Part shown: piece by piece, positions 45,186-54,168 of the stretch
Layout of the letters: every line of letters begins with the position of its first letter
Numbering within the stretch: position 1 is the first letter of the stretch
Position numbers and translations under genes: made by a program
NCBI RefSeq assembly: GCF_916618895.1
Contig: NZ_OU745391.1
Coordinates: forward strand, 310,001 to 374,000
Source of the DNA: Pseudoclavibacter sp. Marseille-Q3772
Lineage (GTDB): Bacteria; Actinomycetota; Actinomycetes; Actinomycetales; Microbacteriaceae
Reading direction: 5' to 3'
DNA: 64,000 bases
The notes under the pieces: generated by a model
Seen by the model: only the letters and a program-made list of their open reading frames with translations
Database searches by the model: none
What the model was told of the DNA's origin: nothing

Positions 45186-45710
45186 ATGGCAGATCGAAGC
45201 CTGCGCGGTATGCGCCTCGGCGCCCAGAGCTTGCAGAGCGATGAGGGCGTGGTACTCGTTGACCACCAGCTGCGCACCTACCAGACCGAAGAGGGCGACC
45301 GTTTCGTTGTCACCTTCGCCGGGGATGCGGAAGCGCCCGAGGTTTGGGAAGACCCGAAGACCGGCGCTGAAGGTCGACTGATCGACACCGAATCTGGCGA
45401 ATTCGTGCCCTACGAAGCTCCCGAAATTAAACCGCAGCGCACCCATTGGGACATGCTGCTCGAGCGCCGCACGGCTGAGGAGCTTGAAGAGGTACTGCAG
45501 ATTCGCCTCGACTACCTGCGCGAGCGACGAGGCACCAAGGATCGCCGGGAGCCTACCGCGGGACGCCCACAAACCACGGGACGTTCAACGGACGCTGCGC
45601 CGGAACCGATTGAGATCGAAGGTCGCGCACGAGCACAGACGAAGGCTGAGAAAGAAGCTGCAGCTCGCGCCGAGAAGAAGCGCAAAGCTGCCGCAAAGAA
45701 GAAGAAGTAG
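45186..45710 (+). CDS. rbpA: RNA polymerase-binding protein RbpA with long basic tail
   Basis: RbpA binds sigma and RNA polymerase in actinobacteria and stabilises the open promoter complex. The N-terminus DRSLRGMRLGAQSLQSDEG, the core RTHWDMLLERRTAEELEEVL (sigma-binding helix) and the following basic residues are clear. Family members are usually about 110-130 residues; here a tail (about 117-174) rich in Arg, Ala and Lys ends in KKKK. GAAAGGAGCC precedes the ATG at 45186. SigA, its partner, is 9 kb upstream. Confidence 0.94.
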   Translation: MADRSLRGMRLGAQSLQSDEGVVLVDHQLRTYQTEEGDRFVVTFAGDAEAPEVWEDPKTGAEGRLIDTESGEFVPYEAPEIKPQRTHWDMLLERRTAEELEEVLQIRLDYLRERRGTKDRREPTAGRPQTTGRSTDAAPEPIEIEGRARAQTKAEKEAAARAEKKRKAAAKKKK

Positions 45711-45737
45711 CGCACCGCTCTCCCCCTGCACCATTTC

Positions 45738-45770
45738 GCTGCTGCCGTCACACCGCGTGTCGGCAGCAGC
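45738..45770. terminator. terminator between rbpA and lnt
   Basis: GCTGCTGCCG pairs with CGGCAGCAGC, with an inner ACAC/GTGT stem, followed by AGCGTTTTA. The flanking genes are convergent. Confidence 0.8.
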
Positions 45771-45776
45771 AGCGTT

Positions 45777-47405
45777 TTATAAGAACAATCTCGACTGCGA
45801 CCGACGCCAGCGCACGCCGCAAATCAGGGCCAGCAGGCTGCATCCCGCCTCAATCTGAGCGCCTATAGCGACCGCTGGTGTTGTGCCGGACCGTAACGGT
45901 ACGACGACTCGCATTGTGCCCGGCGTGTACCACTCCAGTGCCGCGAGCTCGCTACCGTCGGCATCGTACGCTGCGCTCATCCCCACAGTTGAGACCTGGA
46001 CCATGGCGCGCCCCGTCTCAGCCGCACGCATCCGCGCGAATGCCAGTTGTTGGGCTGCTTCGTCGGTGCGCCCAAAATCGGCGTTGTTGGTTGGCGCGAG
46101 TAGTACCTGGGCGCCCTCATTGATTGCGCTGCGTGTGAGTGCGTCATCGACGATGTCGAAGCAGATAAACACTCCGTACTGCGCATCTTCAACGCTGAGA
46201 ACGTTACTGCGCTCCCCCGGCGAGTACTCGCGTTGAATGAGGCCGATGAGATCAGGAACCAAGAGTTCAAAGAACTCCCGGTTCGGCACATACTCACCGA
46301 ATGGGATGGGGCGAACCTTGTCATACTGACCGGCCATCTGGCCATCACGCCACAGCACCTGCGAGTTAAAGGTTTCGGAATCGCGCGTGAGCTGACCCTG
46401 CCAGGTCACGGTGTTGAACAGGATCGGTGCTCCCGTGCGTTGCTCCAAGGAGGTGAGCGCGTCAGCGATCCGCTCATCCAACAATGGGCTCACATCAACT
46501 GACCCTTCGGGCCACAACACGAGATCAATCGGCCCGCTCCCCAAGCCGTCGAGCGTTGCCTGGGCGTGCTCGTAGAAAATCTGCCCTGGCTCAGCGGGGA
46601 TGAAATAGCTCGCGCCGTGAGAATCCCCTTGGACCGCAAGAACCGTCGCTGTGCCTTGCGAATCCGCAGGCGTAACGCGCGACCAGGCTGGAATGACCAA
46701 CAGCAGCGCCAGCACGGATGCAAGCGCGGCGGCTGGTGCCAGGCGTTCGCTCATCGAGGGCTGCGGTTTCGTCACGCGGTGAGATTCGCGAGCACGCTGC
46801 AGCTCACGCATCAGCACTTCGAGTGCGTAAGCGGCTAGGAATGCAAGTACGAAGGTCAACCCTGAGGTGCCGGTCCATGCGACTGCTTCGAGCATTGGCG
46901 AGTTTGCTTGAGATTGCGCCAGCCGCCCCCATGCAAACCCACCGTAAGGGACCGTAGAGGATAACCATTCTCGTAACGTCCAAGCCCCGGCAATCGCCGC
47001 GGCAATGCGCACAGCCGATGCCTGGTTGGTCGAGGATGCGCGCAGACCAGGTTCCGTGCGCGCTATCTTCACCCCGAGGTTGCGATAGATTCCCGCGAAC
47101 AGACTTCCAAACAGAGCCCACCACGCCGTCATAACGCCGGCGAGTGCGAGCCACGGCAGCGGACCTAGAAAGAGCTGTGACCAGGAAATATGCGGCAGAT
47201 AGAACGCCGCTCCGGCCACTGCTCCAGCTGCCGCACCGATGCGCGCGGTCGCGCCGCGGATGGCGGCGCAGATGAGCATGGTCGAGGGTATCGCCAGCCA
47301 CCACAGTCCGTATCCCGGATAGGCACAGGCAAGCAGCATGCCACCCGCGAGTGCAGCGCCGAGACGAAGCGCAAGGTGACTTGCACGCTCAGCCGCTGGT
47401 CTCAT
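45777..47405 (-). CDS. lnt: apolipoprotein N-acyltransferase
   Basis: This 542-residue membrane enzyme adds the third acyl chain to lipoproteins. Several hydrophobic helices fill the first 240 residues, followed by a nitrilase-type domain. The catalytic triad is visible: Glu in DLVLWPEGSVDV, Lys in YDKVRPIPFGEYVP and Cys in GVFICFDIVDD. A last helix lies near the C-terminus. Its start overlaps the helicase stop by four bases, so it is translationally coupled. The FKBP-like lipoprotein at 53.3 kb is a possible substrate. Confidence 0.92.
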   Translation of the reverse strand: MRPAAERASHLALRLGAALAGGMLLACAYPGYGLWWLAIPSTMLICAAIRGATARIGAAAGAVAGAAFYLPHISWSQLFLGPLPWLALAGVMTAWWALFGSLFAGIYRNLGVKIARTEPGLRASSTNQASAVRIAAAIAGAWTLREWLSSTVPYGGFAWGRLAQSQANSPMLEAVAWTGTSGLTFVLAFLAAYALEVLMRELQRARESHRVTKPQPSMSERLAPAAALASVLALLLVIPAWSRVTPADSQGTATVLAVQGDSHGASYFIPAEPGQIFYEHAQATLDGLGSGPIDLVLWPEGSVDVSPLLDERIADALTSLEQRTGAPILFNTVTWQGQLTRDSETFNSQVLWRDGQMAGQYDKVRPIPFGEYVPNREFFELLVPDLIGLIQREYSPGERSNVLSVEDAQYGVFICFDIVDDALTRSAINEGAQVLLAPTNNADFGRTDEAAQQLAFARMRAAETGRAMVQVSTVGMSAAYDADGSELAALEWYTPGTMRVVVPLRSGTTPAVAIGAQIEAGCSLLALICGVRWRRSQSRLFL

Positions 47406-49816
47406 CCCTCTGCCCCTGACATCGCGACGATGCCGCGATAGATCAGCTGACGCGATTGTTTCGCTGTTGCTGCCAGTCTGCCCCCGGCAACCGTTTGCAG
47501 CTGGTCCAACAGGTCAACGACCTGACGAACCTGCCGGACAAAGTCGCCCGCGGCAAGATCCGTTCGCTCGAGCACGCGATCAAGCGGGACGCCGCTGGCC
47601 CAGCGATACATTGCCGGCACCAATCCAGTGGCAAGCGGGTTCGTCCGCGGGACTCCGTGACGATCTTCAAGCTCATCTAGCCGCAGCCAGGTTGCTTCGG
47701 TTTCGGCCAACGCCTCTCGAAACTTCCCCTTTGGAAGGTGACCGATGGGCGGATTCTCCTCTTCGCGCCGCGGCTCATAGCTCAGCGCACAGCACATCGC
47801 CGCTAATTGCGCGGCGTCGAGATCCAGCCAGTATTGTTTGCGGATGCATTCGGCCATCAATAGGTCGCGCTCGCCAAAGATGCGCTGCAGGTTGTTGCCA
47901 TGCACGCTAGCCTGTAGGCCACCGCGTTCTGGGTCCGGGACGATATAGCCGAGCTCCTCGAGCACATCCGTAATTCGGTCGAATGTACGAGCAACCGAAC
48001 CGGTGCGATCATGAACCTGCTGGATGAGCCGCGACGTGTCACGTTCAAGTCGCCAGTAGCGCTGGGCCCAGCGCGCGTGATCCTCTCGCTCAGCGCAGTC
48101 ATGACACTCGTGCTGCTTGAGCTGATCCCGCAATTGCGTGAGCCGCTCATTACGCTCTTCACGAGCGGATTCGAATCCGGCCTGACCCTTCGGTATCCGC
48201 GATTTCTCGACATCGCTGAGCTCACGGCGCAGGCGCGAGTATTCCAGAAAGTCACCGCGATGGCACTGCATCGCCTCGAGATAGCCTGCAAGTGCCTCCT
48301 GCTGCTGCGAGATCTGCTGAGCAATATCGATCACTGCACGATCGGCCTGGAACTGGGCGAACGACGACTCCAACAGCTCCCTGGTGCGTTCACGCCCGAA
48401 GCGGTCAATCATATTGACGGCCATGTTGTAGGTGGGGCGGAAGGATGAGTTCAGTGGGTAAGACCGGCGCGAGGCGAGACTGGCGATCGCACTGGCATGC
48501 ATCCCTTCCTGCCATTGCACAACTGCGTGCCCCTCGATATCAATGCCACGACGCCCAGCTCGACCGGTCAGCTGGGTGTATTCACCGGGGGTAATCGGCA
48601 CTCGAGCCACTCCGTTGAATTTCTCGAGCTTTTCCAAGACCACTGTGCGCGCGGGCATATTGATTCCGAGCGCAAGCGTTTCGGTCGCAAAGACAACCTT
48701 GACCAACCGCCGCTGAAAGAGGTTCTCAACGACCTCCTTAAACACCGGCAGCAGTCCCGCGTGATGGGCCGCAATCCCCCGCTCGAGTGCATCCCGCCAC
48801 TGCCAGAAGCCGAGTACCGCGAGGTCCTCATCTAGGAGGTTTCGCGTTGCTTCTTCAACGGTTTCGCGAATCTCTTCGCGCTCGGCTGCGGTAGTGAGGC
48901 TGATACCGTACCTCGATACCTGTCGGACCGCATCATCACAGGCAGCTCGGGAGAAGATGAAGAAGATTGCCGGCAGTAGACCAAACTCATCGAGCATATC
49001 GACGAACGGTCCTCGGTCAAGGCGCCGTTGCTGACGGTGGTGATAGCCGCCACGCTTACCCGGTCGCCCCGATCCGGCGTGTCGGGTCGCTCGTTCCAGC
49101 TCGGGGTTTACGTTCGTTGTGTCTCGACCGTCTCGCTGCCGAAACAGGTCATACATCCGGTCGCCGACCAGTACGTGTTGGTACAGGGGGGTCGGGCGGC
49201 GTTCGGAGACGATAACGTCGGTCGTGCCCCGGACCGTCTGCAGCCAATCGCCAAACTCTTCGGCATTGGAGACCGTCGCCGAGAGCGCGATGAGGCGTAC
49301 CTCGCTCGGTAGGTGAATGATGACTTCTTCCCACACGGCCCCTCGGAACCGGTCGGCGAGATAGTGCACCTCGTCCATCACCACATAGGCAAGATCATCC
49401 AGCAGCGCACTGGATGCATAGATCATGTTCCGCAGCACTTCGGTGGTCATGACCACGATTCGCGCCTGCGAATTGATATTTACGTCTCCCGTGAGCAGGC
49501 CCACCTCTGAGGCGCCATAGTCCTCAACAAGTTCACGGAATTTCTGGTTCGAAAGGGCTTTGATTGGTGTGGTGTAGAAAATCTTTGCGTTCGGATCGCG
49601 CATCGCGCAGAACACCGCAAACTCCGCAACGATGGTTTTTCCAGCACCGGTGGGAGCAGCAACGAGTACCGATCTGCCGTCTTCCAACGACTCACACGCA
49701 CGACGTTGAAAGTCATCGAGGTCGAAACGTTGCAGAGAACGGAACAAGCGCACACTCGGGTAGGCCGCATCACGCTTAGCATTCGCATAACGTTCGGATG
49801 GGCTCAGCTCAGACAT
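47402..49816 (-). CDS. Ski2/HelY-type DEAD/H RNA helicase
   Basis: This 804-residue superfamily II helicase has Walker A VLVAAPTGAGKTIVAEFA, IKALSNQKF (motif Ia), VVMDEVHYLADRFRG (motif II), LIALSATVSNAEEFGDW (motif III) and TGRAGRRGIDIEGHAVV (motif VI). The C-terminal DSHCT-like domain has LLDQLQTVAG near the end. It resembles mycobacterial HelY. The ATG at 49816 follows AGGAGCGGC. It lies 10 bases after tatC and overlaps lnt, in the conserved PafBC-Tat-helicase order. Confidence 0.93.
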   Translation of the reverse strand: MSELSPSERYANAKRDAAYPSVRLFRSLQRFDLDDFQRRACESLEDGRSVLVAAPTGAGKTIVAEFAVFCAMRDPNAKIFYTTPIKALSNQKFRELVEDYGASEVGLLTGDVNINSQARIVVMTTEVLRNMIYASSALLDDLAYVVMDEVHYLADRFRGAVWEEVIIHLPSEVRLIALSATVSNAEEFGDWLQTVRGTTDVIVSERRPTPLYQHVLVGDRMYDLFRQRDGRDTTNVNPELERATRHAGSGRPGKRGGYHHRQQRRLDRGPFVDMLDEFGLLPAIFFIFSRAACDDAVRQVSRYGISLTTAAEREEIRETVEEATRNLLDEDLAVLGFWQWRDALERGIAAHHAGLLPVFKEVVENLFQRRLVKVVFATETLALGINMPARTVVLEKLEKFNGVARVPITPGEYTQLTGRAGRRGIDIEGHAVVQWQEGMHASAIASLASRRSYPLNSSFRPTYNMAVNMIDRFGRERTRELLESSFAQFQADRAVIDIAQQISQQQEALAGYLEAMQCHRGDFLEYSRLRRELSDVEKSRIPKGQAGFESAREERNERLTQLRDQLKQHECHDCAEREDHARWAQRYWRLERDTSRLIQQVHDRTGSVARTFDRITDVLEELGYIVPDPERGGLQASVHGNNLQRIFGERDLLMAECIRKQYWLDLDAAQLAAMCCALSYEPRREEENPPIGHLPKGKFREALAETEATWLRLDELEDRHGVPRTNPLATGLVPAMYRWASGVPLDRVLERTDLAAGDFVRQVRQVVDLLDQLQTVAGGRLAATAKQSRQLIYRGIVAMSGAEG

Positions 49817-49826
49817 GCCGCTCCTA

Positions 49827-50666
49827 TTAGGTGGTGAGAGTTTGCTGTAACTCGGAATCCAATACGCGTTCCCGTCGCTGCGTGCGCGCATCGGCCCGAC
49901 GATCGTGCAGCAGCGCAATGCCAGTCGCCATGAAGTACAGCAGAATCATCGGGATCATCAGCAAAAACATGCTGAGCACATCCGCTGATGGCGTCGCCAT
50001 TGCACTAAACAGCGCCGAAATCATCACGGCCATGCGCCACGATTTGAGGATCGCCCGTCCCCGCAGCACGCCGGCGAAATTCAGCATCACCAGCACGACC
50101 GGCACGACGAAGGCAATACCTACGGCAATACACAGTGTCAGTGCGAACGAGTAATACGTTTTGGCGTCATACCAGACGGTGTCCTCTTGCGGAGCAAAAG
50201 CCGCCATCACCTCGACAATTCTGGGCATCACCAGTACGCCCAGCACCACTCCCCCGAGGAATAGCGGTATGGCTGTGCCAAGGAAGCCGAGCGCATAGCG
50301 TCGCTCGGTTTTCTTCAGCCCCGGCATCAGGAACATCCAGAATTCATAGAGCCATACCGGGGAGGCAAGCACGATGCCCAGCGTTAGCGACATCTGCAGT
50401 CGCAGATCGAACGCCGTCGTAACATTGCCGAAGTTGATCGATACTCGACCGCCGCGCTGTTCCATCAACAGCTCGACCGGTCGACGCAATAGGTCGAATA
50501 CCAAATCGGTAAGGAAAAACCCGCCAACCATCGCCACGGCGATGGCGATGGCTGAGATGACGAACCGGTTACGGAACTCGACAAGGTGATCCATGAGGCC
50601 CATGGCCCCGTGCGGATTGTGTTTGCGCGAGTACTTTGGCCGCTTCTCACGTCGAGCAGCGGTCAC
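49827..50666 (-). CDS. tatC: twin-arginine translocase subunit TatC
   Basis: This 279-residue membrane protein of six helices recognises twin-arginine signal peptides. Signatures are MGLMDHLVEFRNRFVIS near the N-terminus, the cytosolic loop LASPVWLYEFWMFLMPGLKKTER, and FSAMATPSADVLSMFLLMIP. The GTG at 50666 lies four bases after the tatA stop; an internal ATG at MGLMDHL could also be used. A basic C-terminal tail faces the cytosol. Confidence 0.95.
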   Translation of the reverse strand: MTAARREKRPKYSRKHNPHGAMGLMDHLVEFRNRFVISAIAIAVAMVGGFFLTDLVFDLLRRPVELLMEQRGGRVSINFGNVTTAFDLRLQMSLTLGIVLASPVWLYEFWMFLMPGLKKTERRYALGFLGTAIPLFLGGVVLGVLVMPRIVEVMAAFAPQEDTVWYDAKTYYSFALTLCIAVGIAFVVPVVLVMLNFAGVLRGRAILKSWRMAVMISALFSAMATPSADVLSMFLLMIPMILLYFMATGIALLHDRRADARTQRRERVLDSELQQTLTT

Positions 50667-50670
50667 GTTG

Positions 50671-50913
50671 CTAAAGCCGTGGGTGTTGGGACGATTCGTC
50701 GCTGTTGCGCTGTGCGGTGTCGGTGGATGCGTGGTCGCGCGAGCCCTTGGCGTCTTGCGATTCCTGCTTCATCTCGCGCATCTCGCCGCGGAAGATTCGC
50801 ATGGACTGGCCGAGACTCTTGGCCAGCTGCGGCAACTTGGGTGCGCCAAATAGCAGCAGCACAAGCAGCAGAATGATGATCAGGTGCCATCCTTGCAGGC
50901 CAGCTATGGGCAT
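50671..50913 (-). CDS. tatA: twin-arginine translocase subunit TatA
   Basis: This 80-residue pore-forming Tat component has a single helix (GWHLIIILLLVLLLFGAPKL), then the amphipathic helix QLAKSLGQSMRIFRGEMREM and a polar acidic tail. It starts inside the end of the upstream membrane protein gene (10-base overlap) and precedes tatC by four bases. The classic FG hinge is present. Confidence 0.96.
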   Translation of the reverse strand: MPIAGLQGWHLIIILLLVLLLFGAPKLPQLAKSLGQSMRIFRGEMREMKQESQDAKGSRDHASTDTAQRNSDESSQHPRL

Positions 50914-51284
50914 GGGTCTTCCTTTGTTTTCGCTTCGATTAGGAACTTGTACCGTGTCGGGTCTGTGGCAATGAGCGACTTGGCCCGCTGCAGCCGCTGC
51001 TCGCGACGCCCGTCGTTTCGCTCGGACCGTTCGGCCATAACCAGACGGTACTCATCGCGAACCTCGCTGAACGGCCGTAGTACCGACGCTTTATTGGGTG
51101 ACGGTTTCGGCAGTGCGTGGGCGTCGATGGCTTCACGTGCGGCCTCGTTGAGTGCTTCTAAGCGTTCAAGTTCCGCCAGTGCCGCTCGGCCTTTCCTGAG
51201 CAGCCAGATTGCACCGACGATGAGTACACCAAGGAGCAGGGCGATGAGTCCGCCCCAGATCAGCATCCAACTCCACCACGGCAT
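50904..51284 (-). CDS. hypothetical single-pass membrane protein between pafC and tatA
   Basis: This 126-residue protein starts MPWWSWMLIWGGLIALLLGV, with one N-terminal helix to about residue 28. A charged coiled-coil-like segment follows (RKGRAALAELERLEALNEAA, then REAIDA) and a basic C-terminal half. Similar small membrane proteins sit between pafC and tatA in related Micrococcales; no role is known. The ATG at 51284 is chosen because the longer frame begins within pafC and lacks a ribosome site. It overlaps tatA by 10 bases. Confidence 0.75.
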   Translation of the reverse strand: MPWWSWMLIWGGLIALLLGVLIVGAIWLLRKGRAALAELERLEALNEAAREAIDAHALPKPSPNKASVLRPFSEVRDEYRLVMAERSERNDGRREQRLQRAKSLIATDPTRYKFLIEAKTKEDPCP

Positions 51285-51292
51285 AGTGTCTA

Positions 51293-52252
51293 TCAGTCTA
51301 CGGCGTAGGAATCGATTGCGGCAGAGCACCACGCAATCACATGCTCGCGAGCTGCAGCTGGTTCGAGGACGACGATCCCTCCGGCAGACCGGGCAACCAG
51401 TGAAGCGAGCACATCGAAGGAACGCACGGGAAAGGTAACCTCTGCCGTCGCATCCCCTTGCACGACCGGGATGCGTTTACGTGGCCGCAAGTATGGTTGC
51501 AATAGGGTCAGCCCCGCCGCATTCACGCGACAGGTCACCCGGGGCAGTTTCCTTCCCGTAACGGTAAGGGTGCGGTGAATCGCTTCCTCCGAGTAGGCGT
51601 CACGCACTGGATCCCCCACGCTCACGTTGGAGATCCGATCCGCCCGAAACCACCGCAGCGCATTCGCGCTATGACAAAAGGCGTTCAGATAGGCCATGCC
51701 GTCGAGAATCTCGATCCGTAGCGGGTCCACCGTTCGTTCCACCGAGGCCTGTGCGGATTCGCTCTGGTAGGTCAATATCAACTGACGCTGCTGAACGACA
51801 GCATCTTGAATCACTGCGAAGTGCTGGTCCTCATCCACCGTGACGGCGTTTCCTGACCCCTGTCGGATCTTCTCGGCAAGACGAATAATCTGTTCCCGCT
51901 GCGCTCCTGATGCCGCTCCAGCAAGTGCTTGCAAGCCCAAATGCACGGTGGCGATTTCCTGTGGAGGCAGTGAGAGCGGAATTTCACCAAGCGGATCATG
52001 CGTCAACTTCACCCACGGGTCGGCGAGCTCTAGCCCTTCAGCGTCAAAATCAAGCAGACGCTCGGGTGCTGCACTACCGTCAGTGTCCAAGACCTCGACC
52101 GTCCACAGATAGTCAATGATGGCCCGCATCTGCTCGGGTGTTTGACCGAACAGATCAGCCATCTCGACGAGGTCCACACCGAATGGTTTAGTGCGTAAAA
52201 ACCGCAGCACGTTCATCGTGAGCAACACGTCTGGATTCTGCATCTGACTCAT
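51293..52252 (-). CDS. pafC: WYL-domain transcriptional regulator PafC
   Basis: This 319-residue protein is the second of a PafB/PafC pair, which activate DNA damage genes in mycobacteria. The N-terminus TMNVLRFLRTKPFGVDLVEM forms a winged-helix-like domain, and the WYL region is visible as RTVDPLRIEILDGMAYLNAF and LRWFRADRISNV. The C-terminal WCX domain has VTFPVRSFDVLASLV. It overlaps pafB by four bases. Confidence 0.9.
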   Translation of the reverse strand: MSQMQNPDVLLTMNVLRFLRTKPFGVDLVEMADLFGQTPEQMRAIIDYLWTVEVLDTDGSAAPERLLDFDAEGLELADPWVKLTHDPLGEIPLSLPPQEIATVHLGLQALAGAASGAQREQIIRLAEKIRQGSGNAVTVDEDQHFAVIQDAVVQQRQLILTYQSESAQASVERTVDPLRIEILDGMAYLNAFCHSANALRWFRADRISNVSVGDPVRDAYSEEAIHRTLTVTGRKLPRVTCRVNAAGLTLLQPYLRPRKRIPVVQGDATAEVTFPVRSFDVLASLVARSAGGIVVLEPAAAREHVIAWCSAAIDSYAVD

Positions 52253-53247
52253 GTGTCCTGCTTCTCGATAACGGCACGCTGTGCGGTAAGCGCCCGCTGC
52301 ATTCGGATACGCACTCGTTCCCGAAGCTCCGGCGGACTCAGTACACGCACCTGAGTACCAAAAGCGGCGAGTTCATCAGCCAATAACCCGTGATCCCAGT
52401 CGTAAACATGCATTTGCACGCGATCACCATCGACCGCGTTGACTACCGCTGCTCGGCGACTGAGCTCAGCGGCAGTCCGGCTGCTCGCTTCGACTTCAAG
52501 CACAGCGGGATTGTTCGCGGCGAGTTCATCAAGCATCGCTGGTACATCAGTGCGAGCCTTCGGCACTTCCGGCACCTCAGGGTGCTGGACCACCTCTGAA
52601 ACAATTCGCGATAGTACGAAGTTCCGTTCCGCATCCCGATCAAGGTCCCAGGCATTACACAACCATCGACCACGATGCTGAACCAATTGCAATGGGACAA
52701 CCCTTCGCTGCTTTGGCGCGTGTTCGTCTTGGTTCGTGTAGCTAAAGGTCACAAGGTGACCGGTGGCGGCAGCATCGCGCAGTGGCGTAAACGAAGGATG
52801 CGTGACTAGGCGCAGGGTTGGCATGCTCACAGAAGGCCGCGTGCCGTCCTGCGACATACCGAGCAGTTTGAGGTAGCTCCGGCGCGCATCCATGGCGATG
52901 CCCTCATCCAGCCAACAGCCAGTGGCAACTGCCACCAAGAACGCTTCCTCGGCGTTGAGCGATACCGTTTGCTCGTTCCTAGCGGAGAGGGCATAGCGCC
53001 ACCGCGAACGGTCGCCCGGTGCTGATTCGTCCACAACGACGTCGACGACAAATCCGTCTTGGGCGAGCGCTTCGCGATCACGCTCAAGCAGTTTCTCAAG
53101 CGCATCCGAGCGTTGCGTCTCAGACCCGTTGCGGTACTCGGGGACAGCGGCAAATAGCTCGTTCCCCGTCATCGGCGCACCGTGCTGTTGCAGTGCAACG
53201 AGCAGCTGCAAGCGGCGCAGGTCCTGCGGCTTCAGTGGCTCAGCCAT
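52249..53247 (-). CDS. pafB: WYL-domain transcriptional regulator PafB
   Basis: This 332-residue partner of PafC has an N-terminal HTH (LRRLQLLVALQQHGAPMTGN), a long linker, and the WYL domain with TFSYTNQDEHAPKQRRVVPLQ and GRWLCNAWDLDRDAERNFVL. In mycobacteria PafBC binds single-stranded DNA and activates repair genes without needing LexA/RecA. It lies 15 bases after the FKBP-like lipoprotein gene. No pup or pafA is visible, so PafBC is kept here without the proteasome genes it is named after. Confidence 0.9.
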   Translation of the reverse strand: MAEPLKPQDLRRLQLLVALQQHGAPMTGNELFAAVPEYRNGSETQRSDALEKLLERDREALAQDGFVVDVVVDESAPGDRSRWRYALSARNEQTVSLNAEEAFLVAVATGCWLDEGIAMDARRSYLKLLGMSQDGTRPSVSMPTLRLVTHPSFTPLRDAAATGHLVTFSYTNQDEHAPKQRRVVPLQLVQHRGRWLCNAWDLDRDAERNFVLSRIVSEVVQHPEVPEVPKARTDVPAMLDELAANNPAVLEVEASSRTAAELSRRAAVVNAVDGDRVQMHVYDWDHGLLADELAAFGTQVRVLSPPELRERVRIRMQRALTAQRAVIEKQDT

Positions 53248-53262
53248 GATCGAGTCGTGTTG

Positions 53263-54168
53263 CTACTCATCGCGCCCGAGAATATCGACGATGAATACGG
53301 CAGCATCGTCCTGAGGGAGCACCGCACCGAACGTCTCGGGCTGCGAATTCACCTCGCTCGCCGGCACGACGATCACTCGTCGCGAGCCCACTGTTTCGCC
53401 GACGAGTTCCTCGCTGACACCAAACATCCCATCGTCGGCACCGACCTTCAGCTGGAATGCGCTGCTGTGCGATTCCCACGTAGAAGTGAGCACTCGGCCA
53501 TTTCGCCAGGAATACACCGCAACGTGCACGGTGAGTTTGTCTCCGGTTACAACTGACTCACCGAATCCCGCGATAGTGGTTCCCGCCCGCAGCTGTGTGG
53601 GTGCGGGCTCGCCGGGCATCGTAACGCCGGGGGTACCGTCGGGAGCCGAGACCACGGCTGGAATCCCTGATTGCGGCGGCAAGATCCTGCCGCTTGCTGC
53701 CGAGTGAAACACTCGCTGAATTGCGACTTGAACCGTCACCGATTCCTCGCTGTCCGCTTCGGTCAGCTGTCCGGGGGCCGAACCGAAGTCGTTCATCGGG
53801 ATCGTGGCTCGAACCGTTTCGCCGGCCTGTGCGCAGCGCATAATCTCACTGATCGGTGCAAATCCTCGCTCGTCGAGCTGAGTAATGCTCAGCGGGAGCG
53901 GAACTCCCGACTCATCCGCGCGCAGCGCACTATCGGGGCGGATTACTGTACCCGACTCGTCAAAGACCGCGAGAGTGAACGACGCAACACCGTTGCTTGT
54001 CGCGACTGGGCCGCTACCGTTACCTTCGCGTTCCACGTCATAACGATCGGTCGGTGTGCACTGATTTGGCCGGTCGCTATCTGGGATCGTGGCGCAGCCG
54101 CTCAGCAACAACGCGGCACTCATCGCTGTCGCCATTGCGACAACGCCGGCAGTTCGCAGGTTCTTCAT
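53263..54168 (-). CDS. FKBP-like lipoprotein
   Basis: This 301-residue exported lipoprotein has a signal peptide of about 24 residues with lipobox LLSGCA (C25). It then has two beta-rich halves. The second (about 205-300) resembles a FKBP-type peptidyl-prolyl isomerase: VHVAVYSWRNGRVLTSTWES, FGVSEELVGETVGSRRVIVV, and FIVDILGRDE at the end. The aromatic pocket residues are mostly not conserved, so isomerase activity is doubtful. In actinobacteria a FKBP gene commonly precedes pafB. It overlaps trmI by four bases. Confidence 0.85.
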   Translation of the reverse strand: MKNLRTAGVVAMATAMSAALLLSGCATIPDSDRPNQCTPTDRYDVEREGNGSGPVATSNGVASFTLAVFDESGTVIRPDSALRADESGVPLPLSITQLDERGFAPISEIMRCAQAGETVRATIPMNDFGSAPGQLTEADSEESVTVQVAIQRVFHSAASGRILPPQSGIPAVVSAPDGTPGVTMPGEPAPTQLRAGTTIAGFGESVVTGDKLTVHVAVYSWRNGRVLTSTWESHSSAFQLKVGADDGMFGVSEELVGETVGSRRVIVVPASEVNSQPETFGAVLPQDDAAVFIVDILGRDE

